Shown here in pieces: positions 8,927 through 19,200 of a stretch of DNA of 64,000 nucleotides. The DNA is from Chromatiaceae bacterium (GTDB lineage: Bacteria; Pseudomonadota; Gammaproteobacteria; Chromatiales; Chromatiaceae). The stretch covers positions 186,001 to 250,000 of the forward strand of contig JACKMX010000004.1 of NCBI GenBank assembly GCA_024235175.1, written 5' to 3'. The position numbers and the translations under genes are program-made. Every line of letters begins with the position of its first letter. Positions within the stretch are counted from its first letter, which is position 1. The notes beneath the pieces are model-generated. The model worked only from the letters and a program-made list of their open reading frames with translations. It was not told the DNA's origin and searched no databases.

Positions 8927-10771
8927 ATGGAGAAAAAAGACATACTTCGACTCGATACTCCGGAGCGCACACCGCCACCGCCCGATTCGTTCCTCAGGGA
9001 TCCGAAAGAGGTGGAGCGATGGATATCCGGCTTGCCGATGGCAAATATAGGGGAGACCTCACGCCAGATTTTCAAGACCCTGGTAGAGTTAAACCGGGTT
9101 GAGATACCCAGTCTTCCACGAATCAAAACCACTGAGCTGTTTCGAGTTCCTATCGGATACATAACCAGAAACCTCAGGAAATATTACTATGACAATTCAT
9201 TCCCGCTAAGCGCCAAGAACCGGAAAATCGCGGTATTGAACCGGGAGTTGTATATGGAGCTTGCGACTGGTTACAAAATAGTGATCCATGACATGGTCTC
9301 GGGAGAGGAGAAACATCTGGACCGGAAACTCCTGGTAATCGCCATGCAGAGAACCATGAGCTGTCTCCTGCGTGTACTTTATCAGTCGGTGATTGTGTAC
9401 GATCCATTCCCGGGCAATACCTGGCGGGAACTGTATAAACTCTTTGCTTATGCAGAAATCCACCAACTTCAGGATCTATCGGTAAAGGATGATCAGCAGA
9501 AAAGAGCCCAGAGCAGTATCAAAGACATTTTCATTCAGGCAATGTTGTTTGCCATTATCTCCCCCTACCGGCTCAGACAACGGGAAATCGAGCTGTGCTA
9601 CAACCTATTACCTGATTGGGCAGGGCACGTCAGATTGGGAATTCCAGATCAGATGTCTTCCTCGCCGACACTATTTATCTCCAGGCTGAACTCCAATGCA
9701 GCGCCAATGCATATCGAATTACAGAATTCACCGATTGACAGACACTGCAGGCAACTCAATACGGGCGGTTTGGTCTCACTGCTGCAGGATACAATCTATG
9801 AATTGTCCAACGAGGAGGCCCCCGATAGTCCTCTAGAGAGAGATGGTCGGTTGCCACCGCAACTGCTGGAGAAACTGATACAGGTTCTGAGCACCGCGCA
9901 GAAGAGAAAGTATGTGCGCACAAACTTGAACTTTGAATTAAAACTGGCTGTGGGATTGTCTGACATCCACACTCTGCTGAAACAAGCCCCTTTGGAGTTA
10001 GAAACTGCAGCAACTCAGGCGCCCGATGACGAGGATATCGATTGGTACAAACCACGGGAACATAAGCCGCTGGTCCACTCCCCTATCTATACGATTCAAA
10101 GTATTCCCGGTCTGCAACTGGACAGTATGGACAACCCAATCATAGGTGAGACTATCTATGCAACAGGCATCCAGGGAACCGGAGACGACCTGGGATCTCT
10201 GCCTTCATGGGCCAGGGTGTCATCGGATAGCGGTCCCACTGAGCCTTTCTCCTGCACAACTGACAACGAAAGTGCCTGGGGTTACTGTATTTTGTGGCCA
10301 GGGCCGAATACGCCTAAAATCAGAGTGGGAGAGGTACTGGGAATACATCTGTCCGCAAACGAAGGCAATAAATTTCGTATTGGTGTCAGCCGCTGGCTCA
10401 GGAACATACCAGGACAGTCGCTGCAGGTCGGTCTGGAAATTATCGGGCTTACTTCGGACGCAGCCACCGTCAGAAAAACAGATGCTTCGAAGAGGGCTGA
10501 CAGCGCTGCAAAGTGCATTCTCTTACCTGAGAATCACTCCTCAGGAAAACCGCCTACCTTGTTGACACCCGCACTTCCATTTAACACCGGAGACAAGCTG
10601 GTGCTGGGTAACAGCGACGGTGAAACCGAAATTCGACTTACCAGACTGGTTGAGTCCACCGGTGCCTTTTCCCAGTTTCAGTTCAGATCCATTAATAAGA
10701 GGTCCGAAGAAGATAGTGCAGACAGCCAGGATCAAGAGTCTGATTTTGACAGTATATGGACGACGATTTAA
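8927..10771 (+). CDS. Uncharacterised 614-aa protein, possible atypical PilZ-like C-terminus
   Basis: A soluble 614-residue protein without signal peptide or clear membrane segments. The N-terminal half carries a conserved-looking block (WISGLPMANIGETSRQIFKT, then LSAKNRKIAVLNRELYMELA) that I recall from gammaproteobacterial proteins of unknown function. The C-terminal ~150 residues (WGYCILWPG, RVGEVLGIHL, VGLEIIG) resemble a degenerate PilZ-type beta barrel; I cannot confirm this and the first R-x3-R of PilZ is not seen. It lies 92 bp upstream of a FimX-like receptor in the same direction, so a role in c-di-GMP-dependent surface behaviour is an inference from context. Confidence 0.7.
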   Translation: MEKKDILRLDTPERTPPPPDSFLRDPKEVERWISGLPMANIGETSRQIFKTLVELNRVEIPSLPRIKTTELFRVPIGYITRNLRKYYYDNSFPLSAKNRKIAVLNRELYMELATGYKIVIHDMVSGEEKHLDRKLLVIAMQRTMSCLLRVLYQSVIVYDPFPGNTWRELYKLFAYAEIHQLQDLSVKDDQQKRAQSSIKDIFIQAMLFAIISPYRLRQREIELCYNLLPDWAGHVRLGIPDQMSSSPTLFISRLNSNAAPMHIELQNSPIDRHCRQLNTGGLVSLLQDTIYELSNEEAPDSPLERDGRLPPQLLEKLIQVLSTAQKRKYVRTNLNFELKLAVGLSDIHTLLKQAPLELETAATQAPDDEDIDWYKPREHKPLVHSPIYTIQSIPGLQLDSMDNPIIGETIYATGIQGTGDDLGSLPSWARVSSDSGPTEPFSCTTDNESAWGYCILWPGPNTPKIRVGEVLGIHLSANEGNKFRIGVSRWLRNIPGQSLQVGLEIIGLTSDAATVRKTDASKRADSAAKCILLPENHSSGKPPTLLTPALPFNTGDKLVLGNSDGETEIRLTRLVESTGAFSQFQFRSINKRSEEDSADSQDQESDFDSIWTTI

Positions 10772-10863
10772 CGGCATCTGATACTTGTGCAAAGTGGATT
10801 TCCGTTACAGTTTACTAAGCCAAAGTGCCGCACTGCATCTCTTCCCTTTCCCTGGAATTAAAT

Positions 10864-12939
10864 ATGATTAACACGGATCGCGCGATAGAACTCCTGATTA
10901 TCGACAGTTCATTTGATTCGGCAGAGGGTCAAATCAACACCTTACGTAATGCGGGTATGGCGATTCATCCAAAACGAGTTCACTCCGAGACAGACATTGT
11001 CGGCGCTCTCGGTTCGGGGACCCACGATATCATCCTCTGTTCCGCGGATGTCGAAAAGACCGAGTTCGACAGAAATCTCGACCTCTGCATCAATACTGCC
11101 GCAGATGCATCACTGATCATCATGTACAAGAATCAGGAACCGGACCCTCTCCTGAATGCCCTGCGTCTTGGTGCACGGGATGTAGTATCCATTAACGATC
11201 CGGAACACTTACAGCTGGTTGTAAAAAGGGAGTTTGGCGATCTGCTGATCAGGCGTGATCTGGCGGATACACGGCGACGGTTGCGCGAGGCAGAAACCAG
11301 GTGCAGTACGTTGGTTGAAAGCTCTCGTGATGCAATTGCCTACATCCATGAAGGAATGCATGTACTGGCCAACCCCGTCTACCTTCAGATGTTCGGATAT
11401 ATCGAACTGGAGGAATTGGAGGGCCTTCCGATCCTCGACATGATAGCACCGGAAGATCTGCCCAAATTTAAGAAATTTCTCCGTACGGCCGAGTCCTCAC
11501 AAGGCGAACTTGAGATCAAATGTCAAAACAGCGAAGGGGAACCATTTAAAGCGACGCTGGAGTTTTCTCCAGCTTCTGTTGAGGGTGAACCCTGTACCCA
11601 GATAATCATCAGAGATAGTTCCCCAAACAAACAGTTGCAACAGAAGCTTGAGCAGATAAGCAGCCAGGATCCGCAGACGGGATTGTATAATCGGCAGTTC
11701 TTCACCGGCAGGCTCGACAGGATAATTTCCCAGGGTGAGTTCACCGATAGACCTCTCGCACTTTTATATATCACAATTGATGAATTTCAGAAGATTCGAT
11801 CTGATATCGGTATAGGTGCAAGTGACTTCCTGCTGCAGGAGTTTGCAAATCTGCTTAAAGGACAAGTCAACGAGCCGGATCTACTGGCCCGATTTGGAGA
11901 CCACAGCTTTACGATCCTGCAGGAAGCGACGAATGATCAGGCTGCCAGCCTGGCAAGTCAGTTGCATAAATCGGTGGCGGCGCATCTTTTCCGAACCGAT
12001 AAGGATCTGGTGGAGCCGCGTTGTAATATCGGCATCGCATTTCTTACGGGCACTATTCCAAACAGCCAGGAGTTCATCAACAACGCTTACAGTGCATGTG
12101 GCGCAGCTCGCTCGGGAAGCAATACAGGAACCGCTTTCTACGACGCGGAAGAGATGCAGCCTGAATTCGGCAACCAGGCCAATGAGACCAGATTGAACGA
12201 GTTGATTCAGAATGCGCTCGAATCGGATGGTTTTAAACTGGTATACCAACCGGTGGTGAGTCTTCAGGGAGAGAGCCGGGAATTCTACGCTGTTCTCACG
12301 CGCCTGCTGGACAGCAACGGCGATGAGATACTCCCAAACCATTTTATGGGTGCAGCATCTCAGGGCAGCCAGATGGCGCTGATTGACCGCTGGGTAATAA
12401 AAAACGCGATCCAGGAGTTGGTCCTGCAGCGTGAAAAAGGCCAAAAAGTGCAATTTTTCGTTAACCTCTCCCTTGAATCGCTGGAAGATAAGGAGACACT
12501 GCTTTGGATATGTGATTGCCTCAGGGATCACCGGGCAAAAGGAGCATGGATTATATTTCAGATCAGGGAAGCAGACTTACGCAGTCACATGACCGAAGCC
12601 AAAGAGTTACTGGATGGCTTGAAGAAGATCAAATGCCAGATCGCAATCGATCGTTACGGTGTGCTTTCAAAATCGGATACACTTCTCAAACACCTGCCGA
12701 TCGATTACGTCAAGTTCGACCCTGCGTTAGTTGAAGGCATCGCAGGAAAACAGGAGCTTCAGGACAATCTGGTCAAGTTAAATACGGAGACCCAAAGCCA
12801 CGGGGTGAAAACCATCGTGATTGGGGTGGAGGATGCCAATAGTCTGGCGGTACTCTGGACTATCGGCGTAAACTACATTCAAGGCTACTTCCTGCAGGAG
12901 CCTTCGGACAGCATTTCTTACGAATTTACCGGTACCTGA
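10864..12939 (+). CDS. FimX-like c-di-GMP receptor: REC-PAS-degenerate GGDEF-degenerate EAL
   Basis: 691 residues. An N-terminal receiver-like domain (~1-125, LLIIDSSFDSAEGQ), a PAS domain (~150-260), a GGDEF domain in which the active-site motif reads FGDHS (~342), and an EAL domain starting near 460 in which EAL is replaced by YAVLTR. Both catalytic signatures are lost, as in FimX, which binds c-di-GMP with its EAL domain and controls type IV pilus assembly. The ATG at 10864 has GGA nine bases upstream; a GTG at 10825 is possible. Function as receptor rather than enzyme is inferred from the motifs. Confidence 0.87.
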   Translation: MINTDRAIELLIIDSSFDSAEGQINTLRNAGMAIHPKRVHSETDIVGALGSGTHDIILCSADVEKTEFDRNLDLCINTAADASLIIMYKNQEPDPLLNALRLGARDVVSINDPEHLQLVVKREFGDLLIRRDLADTRRRLREAETRCSTLVESSRDAIAYIHEGMHVLANPVYLQMFGYIELEELEGLPILDMIAPEDLPKFKKFLRTAESSQGELEIKCQNSEGEPFKATLEFSPASVEGEPCTQIIIRDSSPNKQLQQKLEQISSQDPQTGLYNRQFFTGRLDRIISQGEFTDRPLALLYITIDEFQKIRSDIGIGASDFLLQEFANLLKGQVNEPDLLARFGDHSFTILQEATNDQAASLASQLHKSVAAHLFRTDKDLVEPRCNIGIAFLTGTIPNSQEFINNAYSACGAARSGSNTGTAFYDAEEMQPEFGNQANETRLNELIQNALESDGFKLVYQPVVSLQGESREFYAVLTRLLDSNGDEILPNHFMGAASQGSQMALIDRWVIKNAIQELVLQREKGQKVQFFVNLSLESLEDKETLLWICDCLRDHRAKGAWIIFQIREADLRSHMTEAKELLDGLKKIKCQIAIDRYGVLSKSDTLLKHLPIDYVKFDPALVEGIAGKQELQDNLVKLNTETQSHGVKTIVIGVEDANSLAVLWTIGVNYIQGYFLQEPSDSISYEFTGT

Positions 12940-13006
12940 GGCTTTAACAAATCGGCGTATCCCTAAACGACAGGCGAGTACCGGATTGTCCCGCGTTAAC
13001 TGCGTA

Positions 13007-13525
13007 TTACCACGGCATGAACGTGTTAATAAACGACATCGGTCGGGAAACATTCTTGTTAATATTCGCCATATCGTTGCGCATGTTGTGCGTAGTTTGC
13101 GTTATGGAATTTATGGCACGGTCCATTGAGTCCATGGTCTGATCCATTGAATCGATGCTGGTCAGCATCGGCTCCAGAGTGCTTATTTTATCGCTGATAT
13201 CTCCCATATTGTTGGCGATAACTCTCACATTGGCAGTCAAATGGTTCATATTGTCTGTGACCGCCTGGAAATTGCTCGCCATTACGGTCATATTGGAATC
13301 AACGCTTATGGCAAGATAATGAATGTCCCTGGTAAGATTGAAGATCAGAAAGAAGCCATATCCGGCCAATAATATGAACCCGAAAAGAGATGGATAGACG
13401 ATTAATTCCCAGCGGCGTGCGCTGGTTTCGAAGGCTTCTGACAATCGCTCAAAAGACCTCTCAACCCTTTCATCGTCGGAATCTTTCACCTGAGCCATTT
13501 GACTGCTTTGTCTGTTTTCAATCAT
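13007..13525 (-). CDS. Small membrane protein with coiled-coil/methyl-accepting-like stalk, unknown function
   Basis: 172 residues. A charged N-terminus precedes one or two membrane segments (~43-65, LIVYPSLFGFILLAGYGFFL), followed by a long Asn/Met/Ser-rich helical stretch with repeated D-x-M-x-x-M-D spacing (SIDSMDQTMDSMDRAI), which looks like a coiled coil outside the membrane. No catalytic motif is seen. It follows the ParA-type ATPase gene on the same strand (109 bp gap), so the pair may act together; this is inference only. Confidence 0.75.
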   Translation of the reverse strand: MIENRQSSQMAQVKDSDDERVERSFERLSEAFETSARRWELIVYPSLFGFILLAGYGFFLIFNLTRDIHYLAISVDSNMTVMASNFQAVTDNMNHLTANVRVIANNMGDISDKISTLEPMLTSIDSMDQTMDSMDRAINSITQTTHNMRNDMANINKNVSRPMSFINTFMPW

Positions 13526-13634
13526 TTCGAGTCAACCTGCAATTTTGTGCCGACTTTATATTGCATAAACATTTCCGTTAAAACTGGCTTGTAATTACGA
13601 TATGCCAGATAAGCAATTGTTGTAAATGGGTGAT

Positions 13635-14270
13635 TTAATCTTTTACAAGACCAGGATACAGCTTGGCGCAAAGTGCATTGAACTCACTTGCGCCCTTGGA
13701 GCTGGCACTGAGTTCAAACACCGCCAGTCCCTCGCTGAACGAGCGCCTGAAGATGGTCCGCTGTGAAAGACGCGGTTTTAAAAATTTTATTCCGGGAAGC
13801 GATACCAGTGCTGCAGCCGCCTCATCCGTTTCCCTCACTGCATGATGAGTGTCGCCACGATTGATAAAACCCAGTATTTCCAGTTTCCTGCTTGGATTAA
13901 GGGAGTTTGCAAACTGAATAAATCGCTGCGTCGACCAAATATCTGCCTGGGAAGGAGGAACCGGGACTATAACCCGGTCCGCCATGGTTAATGCCTTCTT
14001 CATCATTTCCAGATCTGCGGTTCCGATATCTATCAAAACCTCATCCGCATCTTTTATATCCTGAGTATCCAGATGTTGTTTACCCTTCACCGATACGAAA
14101 GGCTTATAACCCTCTTCCTCACGAACTTCCGCGACATCCCTCAGGGTAGCCTGTGGATCCAGATCGATCACCACTACATTACAGTCAGCGAGCGTCAGCC
14201 AAACTGCAAGATTAAATGTAACCGTGCTTTTACCAGAGCCCCCTTTCAAACTGCCAACGACCGTTATCAT
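13635..14270 (-). CDS. ParA/MinD-type ATPase
   Basis: 211 residues starting MITVVGSLKGGSGKST; the deviant Walker A KGGSGKS (residues 9-15) and the VIDLDPQ motif mark the ParA/MinD family. No ParB gene, parS-like repeats or replication genes are nearby, so this is an orphan that may position a protein or complex rather than partition DNA. The ATG at 14270 is preferred; an upstream start at 14321 would overlap the preceding gene. It sits between an exported Arg/Pro-rich protein gene and a membrane/coiled-coil protein gene. Confidence 0.9.
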   Translation of the reverse strand: MITVVGSLKGGSGKSTVTFNLAVWLTLADCNVVVIDLDPQATLRDVAEVREEEGYKPFVSVKGKQHLDTQDIKDADEVLIDIGTADLEMMKKALTMADRVIVPVPPSQADIWSTQRFIQFANSLNPSRKLEILGFINRGDTHHAVRETDEAAAALVSLPGIKFLKPRLSQRTIFRRSFSEGLAVFELSASSKGASEFNALCAKLYPGLVKD

Positions 14271-14283
14271 GCAAACACCCCTG

Positions 14284-15591
14284 TCAACTGGTTGGGTAAT
14301 CTGCGATCGATTTGATCCCAAAGATATGCTTTCGCCTTACCGGACCCAATACCGAATGTTCATATAGGTCGACTCTCTCTTCAGAATCTGTAGTTTCGAA
14401 AGAACTCGGCCGCAATCCGGTTACAGTAAACTCACTCGAAGCGCCGGCGAATCGACTGCTTTCAACCGCTTCCGATGATCTCCAAATGAGCGGAAACAAC
14501 TGCCGGTATCCAGCTGGATAACTCTGGCTGAAGCGATCATCAGGTCTAAACCGGTAGCTGTTGGACGACGTCGATGGCGCAGGCCGAACATGCATACCAT
14601 CAAAGAACGGAAATGCACTGTCCGCGGCCCCGGAAGCCTTTTGGCTGTTCACCATACGGTCGTCGGGTCTGAATCGGTAGTTACGAATATACCCTGTGAA
14701 AAATTCGGAATTTGGTACGCGGTGAAACTCCGCAAAGCGTGGAGGTGGCAAGAACCCTCTTTGATTTGAAGCTCGACTTGGAAAGCGCGGTCGTTGAAGG
14801 GAAATGGCCAAGTTATTGTTGGCAGGCGCAAATCCCCTGTTTCCGGACGGTGGATAGCGTCGATTATCCGCCATTTTCCGCCATCCGTTGAACATGGGAG
14901 ATGAATATGCAAGATGCACAGGAGCATATCGGGCCCCTGCTGCAAAAAACGGTGCAAGGTGTGGTCGAGGGAAAGGCCTTTGATAAGCCTGAGGCTGCCA
15001 GCCCCAATTGGAGGCGACCACTCCGGAAGCTCCCAGCCGTTCAGCCGGTAACGGCCTGAAGCGTCCAAAATACCGCTGCTGTCCACCCGCCCGGGCAATC
15101 GGCATGGACTGTTGGCGAACGCGCTGAATAAAAGAATAGTTGGTAATGGGTGATGTAGATGGCCCTCGCCACATTTGCGGGTGAATTGCAGGGTTACGGA
15201 AATGATTCCGGTGAAAATAACCCGTACGCGGATAATTGTATTCAGCAGATTGCCAAGAGTTCCGTCCGGTAAATCGAGGGAACAAAACCTGGGCCGGCTG
15301 TTGGTAAGGCGAATACATACCGGATAGTGGCATTACCGTTCCCGGATAACCCCAGAAATAGCGCACTGCCGGCGGCCGCCTATTGAGACTGTTCACCGCT
15401 TGTTCTGAAACAACAGGACGAAATCGATAGCGCGGTATAACATGCTCAAGGTTACTGTTCACAGGCACCGGATAATAAGCTGGCCGAAAGTGCCCGGGGG
15501 GTTGCATTGAGGAAGCGCTTACGAAATGTCCATATGTACTACCCAATGATAGGGCCAGCAGTACGAGTGCATTACGGATGTTCTTGTTCAT
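14284..15591 (-). CDS. Exported Arg/Pro/Tyr-rich protein with YRFRP repeats
   Basis: 435 residues. A signal peptide (MNKNIRNALVLLALSLGSTYG, likely cut after SAS near residue 27) is followed by low-complexity sequence rich in Arg, Pro, Tyr, Phe and Asn. Short motifs recur: YRFRPVV near residue 54, and RNYRFRPDDR and NSYRFRPDDR near residues 308-350, plus many RxF and YP steps. No known domain is recognised. The composition suggests a disordered, aromatic and basic exported protein that could bind an acidic polymer. Its stop lies 13 bp before the ParA start, and its start is 24 bp after the upstream exported-protein gene. Confidence 0.78.
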   Translation of the reverse strand: MNKNIRNALVLLALSLGSTYGHFVSASSMQPPGHFRPAYYPVPVNSNLEHVIPRYRFRPVVSEQAVNSLNRRPPAVRYFWGYPGTVMPLSGMYSPYQQPAQVLFPRFTGRNSWQSAEYNYPRTGYFHRNHFRNPAIHPQMWRGPSTSPITNYSFIQRVRQQSMPIARAGGQQRYFGRFRPLPAERLGASGVVASNWGWQPQAYQRPFPRPHLAPFFAAGARYAPVHLAYSSPMFNGWRKMADNRRYPPSGNRGFAPANNNLAISLQRPRFPSRASNQRGFLPPPRFAEFHRVPNSEFFTGYIRNYRFRPDDRMVNSQKASGAADSAFPFFDGMHVRPAPSTSSNSYRFRPDDRFSQSYPAGYRQLFPLIWRSSEAVESSRFAGASSEFTVTGLRPSSFETTDSEERVDLYEHSVLGPVRRKHIFGIKSIADYPTS

Positions 15592-15614
15592 AAACTGAAT
15601 CCTCTTTCCTATTG

Positions 15615-16175
15615 CTAAGGAATTGGCCTGAATAATGAACCGACGTATGTATAGTCGGGTAGATCAGCACTGTAGCCCGTCAGCCCATAAGGTGCAGAGA
15701 CAATCGGTATAGGCACACTACCCCCCCCTGATATGCGCTCACTCCTTTTCAGGTTGACATTATCCAGGGGCCTGAAAATCGGTGCCCGTTCTATTGGAGT
15801 ATTATCTGGATTCCACTGGTACCCAAATTGTCCTCTGGTGGGCTGAAACCTGGTCTGGAAGGAGTTGTCCGCCAAAGCAGACCTTTCAGGCATATCGCGA
15901 AATTTAAAACCCATACGCAACAGATGCTGTTGCAGATATTCGCCCTGAGCCAAAGAATAGTAGTCCGTATTTCTAAACTCAGGCTTGAAACTCGGTGTTA
16001 CCCAGTTTGATTTTCGCGCTGGCTGGAATGCTTCTATCGGTCTCTGACCGGCAAAATCGTACTGAAGCATTCCTGGATTTCGATTTCCAAGGCCACCTAA
16101 TGTCTCGCTATTAGCAGTGTATGGAACAATCACCAAAGCGAGAAATAACCTTGAAATCGACGCGATACTTAACAC
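15615..16175 (-). CDS. Exported hypothetical protein, Arg/Pro/Phe-rich
   Basis: 186 residues from a GTG at 16175. The N-terminus (MLSIASISRLFLALVIVPYT) looks like a signal peptide. The mature part is rich in Arg, Pro, Phe and Tyr with repeated F-x-P and F-R steps (FKPEFRNTDYY, RFQPTRGQFGYQ, FRPLDNV, SLFRPIP). No family is recognised. Composition is like that of the next gene downstream, suggesting that the two are related or work together. It lies 57 bp after the RND permease gene on the same strand. Confidence 0.7.
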   Translation of the reverse strand: MLSIASISRLFLALVIVPYTANSETLGGLGNRNPGMLQYDFAGQRPIEAFQPARKSNWVTPSFKPEFRNTDYYSLAQGEYLQQHLLRMGFKFRDMPERSALADNSFQTRFQPTRGQFGYQWNPDNTPIERAPIFRPLDNVNLKRSERISGGGSVPIPIVSAPYGLTGYSADLPDYTYVGSLFRPIP

Positions 16176-16231
16176 TCTGCTGCAGATATCAGACCCTCCC
16201 CACTATCCGGATTCTGTTGCTCTGTTAGTCC

Positions 16232-19200
16232 CTATGACTCCATTCCGTCTGTATCACTGATCTTCAATCGAATACCTCTGCGTACCTCTTTTTTGGGTCT
16301 GCTTTCGGCTTTGGATTTTGTCTGTTTTCCGATCGAAGGACGCACTGCTTTAACCACTGACCCCGTTCGCTTATTGGTCACACGCTTCTTTACCGGAACT
16401 GTAATACCACCAGCGCCGCTCGTATTTGTTGTCTGCTTCGCCGGCACCTCTGATTCCAATCCTGTACGCGACCTGCCCATAACAAGCTTGGTCTCAACGG
16501 GCGATTTTTTCAAATGCTGCGTCCCTGGATTTGCCGCCTTTTTCTGACTCTGTTTCAACGATGCTTTTTCTGCCGTCGCATCTGCGACTCCGATTTTTTT
16601 TGCACTTCTGGAGCGCGCCACTTTGCGGACGAACTTGCCTGTCAGAGATTTTTCAACAGTAATCCGAGCCTCATCCACAGGAGCTTGCAGTGGTTGTTCC
16701 TGCGGCGGGGATTTGAGTGCATCGTCTCCCTCCGCATCTATCGAAACAGCAGCCGAGGCCGCAGTGACTGCATTCCCACCCGACACTGGTGCCGGTGGTG
16801 CTGCAGGATTACCACCCCCCTCGTCTGACACCGGAGCCGCAGGTGGCGAAGAGGGAACGGTGGGCTTGGGCTTGGGCTTGGGCTTGCGCTTAAAAAACTG
16901 ACCAAGCAATAGAAAAATGCCCCGAATTGCATAGAAAAGCATCAACAGCACGGAGATCGTGCCACTCCAGATTCTTATCAGAATCGGTGTTTTCGGCGCC
17001 TTCGGAATACTCTTTGGTGTTGTTGCTGTTTTCTCGAGTACAGGTGAACCCGAAGAACCGGCAGCGGCCGCGACTTCCATCAATGCCTTGCTTGATTTTA
17101 TACACCCCAGCGGAATCACAATAAGCGTCAGAATAGTCGATACCATTACACCAGACGCCAGGGAGATGGCCATCCCCTGAAAGATCGGATCGGTAAAGAT
17201 CACGCTGGAACCGCAAACCAGAGCCAATGCGGTAATCATGATAGGCCGGGTACGCGTCTTGCATGCCCGAATGACTGCCTCCGTAACCGGAACACCACGT
17301 TGGACCTCGTGTACCGAAAAGTCCACCAGTAGTATCGAATTGCGAACAATGATGCCGGCCAGTGCAATCCAGCCAATCATTGAAGTGGCGGTAAATTCAG
17401 CGCCCATAATCGCGTGCATGGGAATAATGCCCAATAACGTCAGCGGAATTGGAGCCATGATAAGCGCTGGAATTCTGAAGTTACCAAACTCCCATACGAC
17501 CAACATATAGATGAGGACCAGCGCCACCATGAAAGCTGCGCCCATATCCCGGAATGTCTCGAACGTGACCGTCCATTCGCCGGTCCATTCAATACTGGAA
17601 ACCAGGTCATCAGCCGGTGGTCCGAACCAGAATGCGTCCAGTTTTACGCCGTCAGGCGCCGTATAGCTGTCGGCCAGGATATCCTGCACCTGAAACATCC
17701 CATAAACAGGTGCGGCCAGCTTGCCGCCAACATCCGCAACCACATACTCGATGGCCCGCAGATCCTTATGATAGATAATCCCCTCCTCAGGAACCTGTTC
17801 AAATCGCCCCAATTCGCGCAACGGAACAGTGGAACCACTTTGGGAGAGTACCGGCAGATCACCCAGCCTGGTTATCTGGGAACGTTCCGCCAAAGGGACT
17901 TGAATAACAATATTTACCGGCTCGTGCCCGGCCCTCTGCTTAACGTCACCGAGCACCATTCCGCCCAGCGCCATGGATAGATTGCGATTGATGGAATCTA
18001 CGGAAATACCCCGGCGGACGGCTTTCTCGGTGTCCACGTTGAAGCGCCAATATTGATATGGATCACGCATATAGTTATCGATATCTACCAGGCTCTCCGC
18101 CTCGGAGAAGATGCGTGTAAGATCATCGGCAACCTGACGGCGTATTCTGTCATTTGGTCCATGAACTTCAGCTACCACCGACTGAAGCACCGGCGGTCCG
18201 GGTGGCATCTCCACAATCGAGAACCGAGCATCTGTACCCTTTAATAACGCGCTGATATCCGCACGCGCCTGAACCGCCAATTCATGACTGGATCGGTCCC
18301 GCTTGGATTTGTGCAGGAGCTGCACCTGCACTTCGCCCTGCCACGGCTCCTGGCGCAAGTAGTAGTGGCGCACCATGCCGTTGAAATCGAACGGCCGCGC
18401 GGTACCTGCATAGACTTGAACCGCGGTGACTTCCGGCATCTTGCGGACTGTCTCGGCGATGCTGTGAGCCACATTTGCGGTCACCGGCAGCGCGGTTCCC
18501 TCAGGCATATCCAGCACGACGGCAAACTCCGGCTTGTTGTCCAGCGGCAGCATTTTGACCGCAACCCACTTGGTGTAGAACATGGAGCAAGCGAAGAAAA
18601 AACTGCCCCACAAAACTATTCTGAAGAGATAACGCTTACGTGGATACTCGATCAGAGGGGTCAGCAATTTCCGATAGAGACCTTCCAGCCACTCTGCCTC
18701 TCTGTGTTCCCTCTTCTCCGCCACTTGCAGATAGGACATGGTCGGACGCAGCCATTTGGATATGGTAAGCCAGGGCGTAAATACAAATGCGGCAAACAGG
18801 GATATCAGCATGGCCGCCGAACCCAGTGCTGGTATTGGCTCCATGTATGGCCCCATCATACCGCTTACAAATCCCATCGGGAGCAGTGCGGCTATGACTG
18901 TGAAAGTGGCAAGAATTGTCGGATTTCCAACCTCTGCAACCGCTTCCACCGCGGTCACCAGGTCCGTCTTGCCCTCTTCCAGCCAACGCCGGTAGATATT
19001 CTCCACCACCACAATGGCGTCATCCACCAGAATTCCGATTGAGAAGATGAGCGCAAACAGACTGACCCGGTCAATGGTATAACCAGTAACAAAGGCGAAA
19101 AAGATGGTCATCAAGAGCACCACCGGTATAACCAGCACGACGACCATTGCTGGACGCATGGCTCGGAAGGCCAGCAGTACCAGCAGAAACACGAAACCGG

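Noticed and set aside
14649..15098. Minus-strand frame inside the Arg/Pro-rich protein gene
   Set aside because: Wrong frame relative to a longer gene with signal peptide and tight spacing to neighbours.
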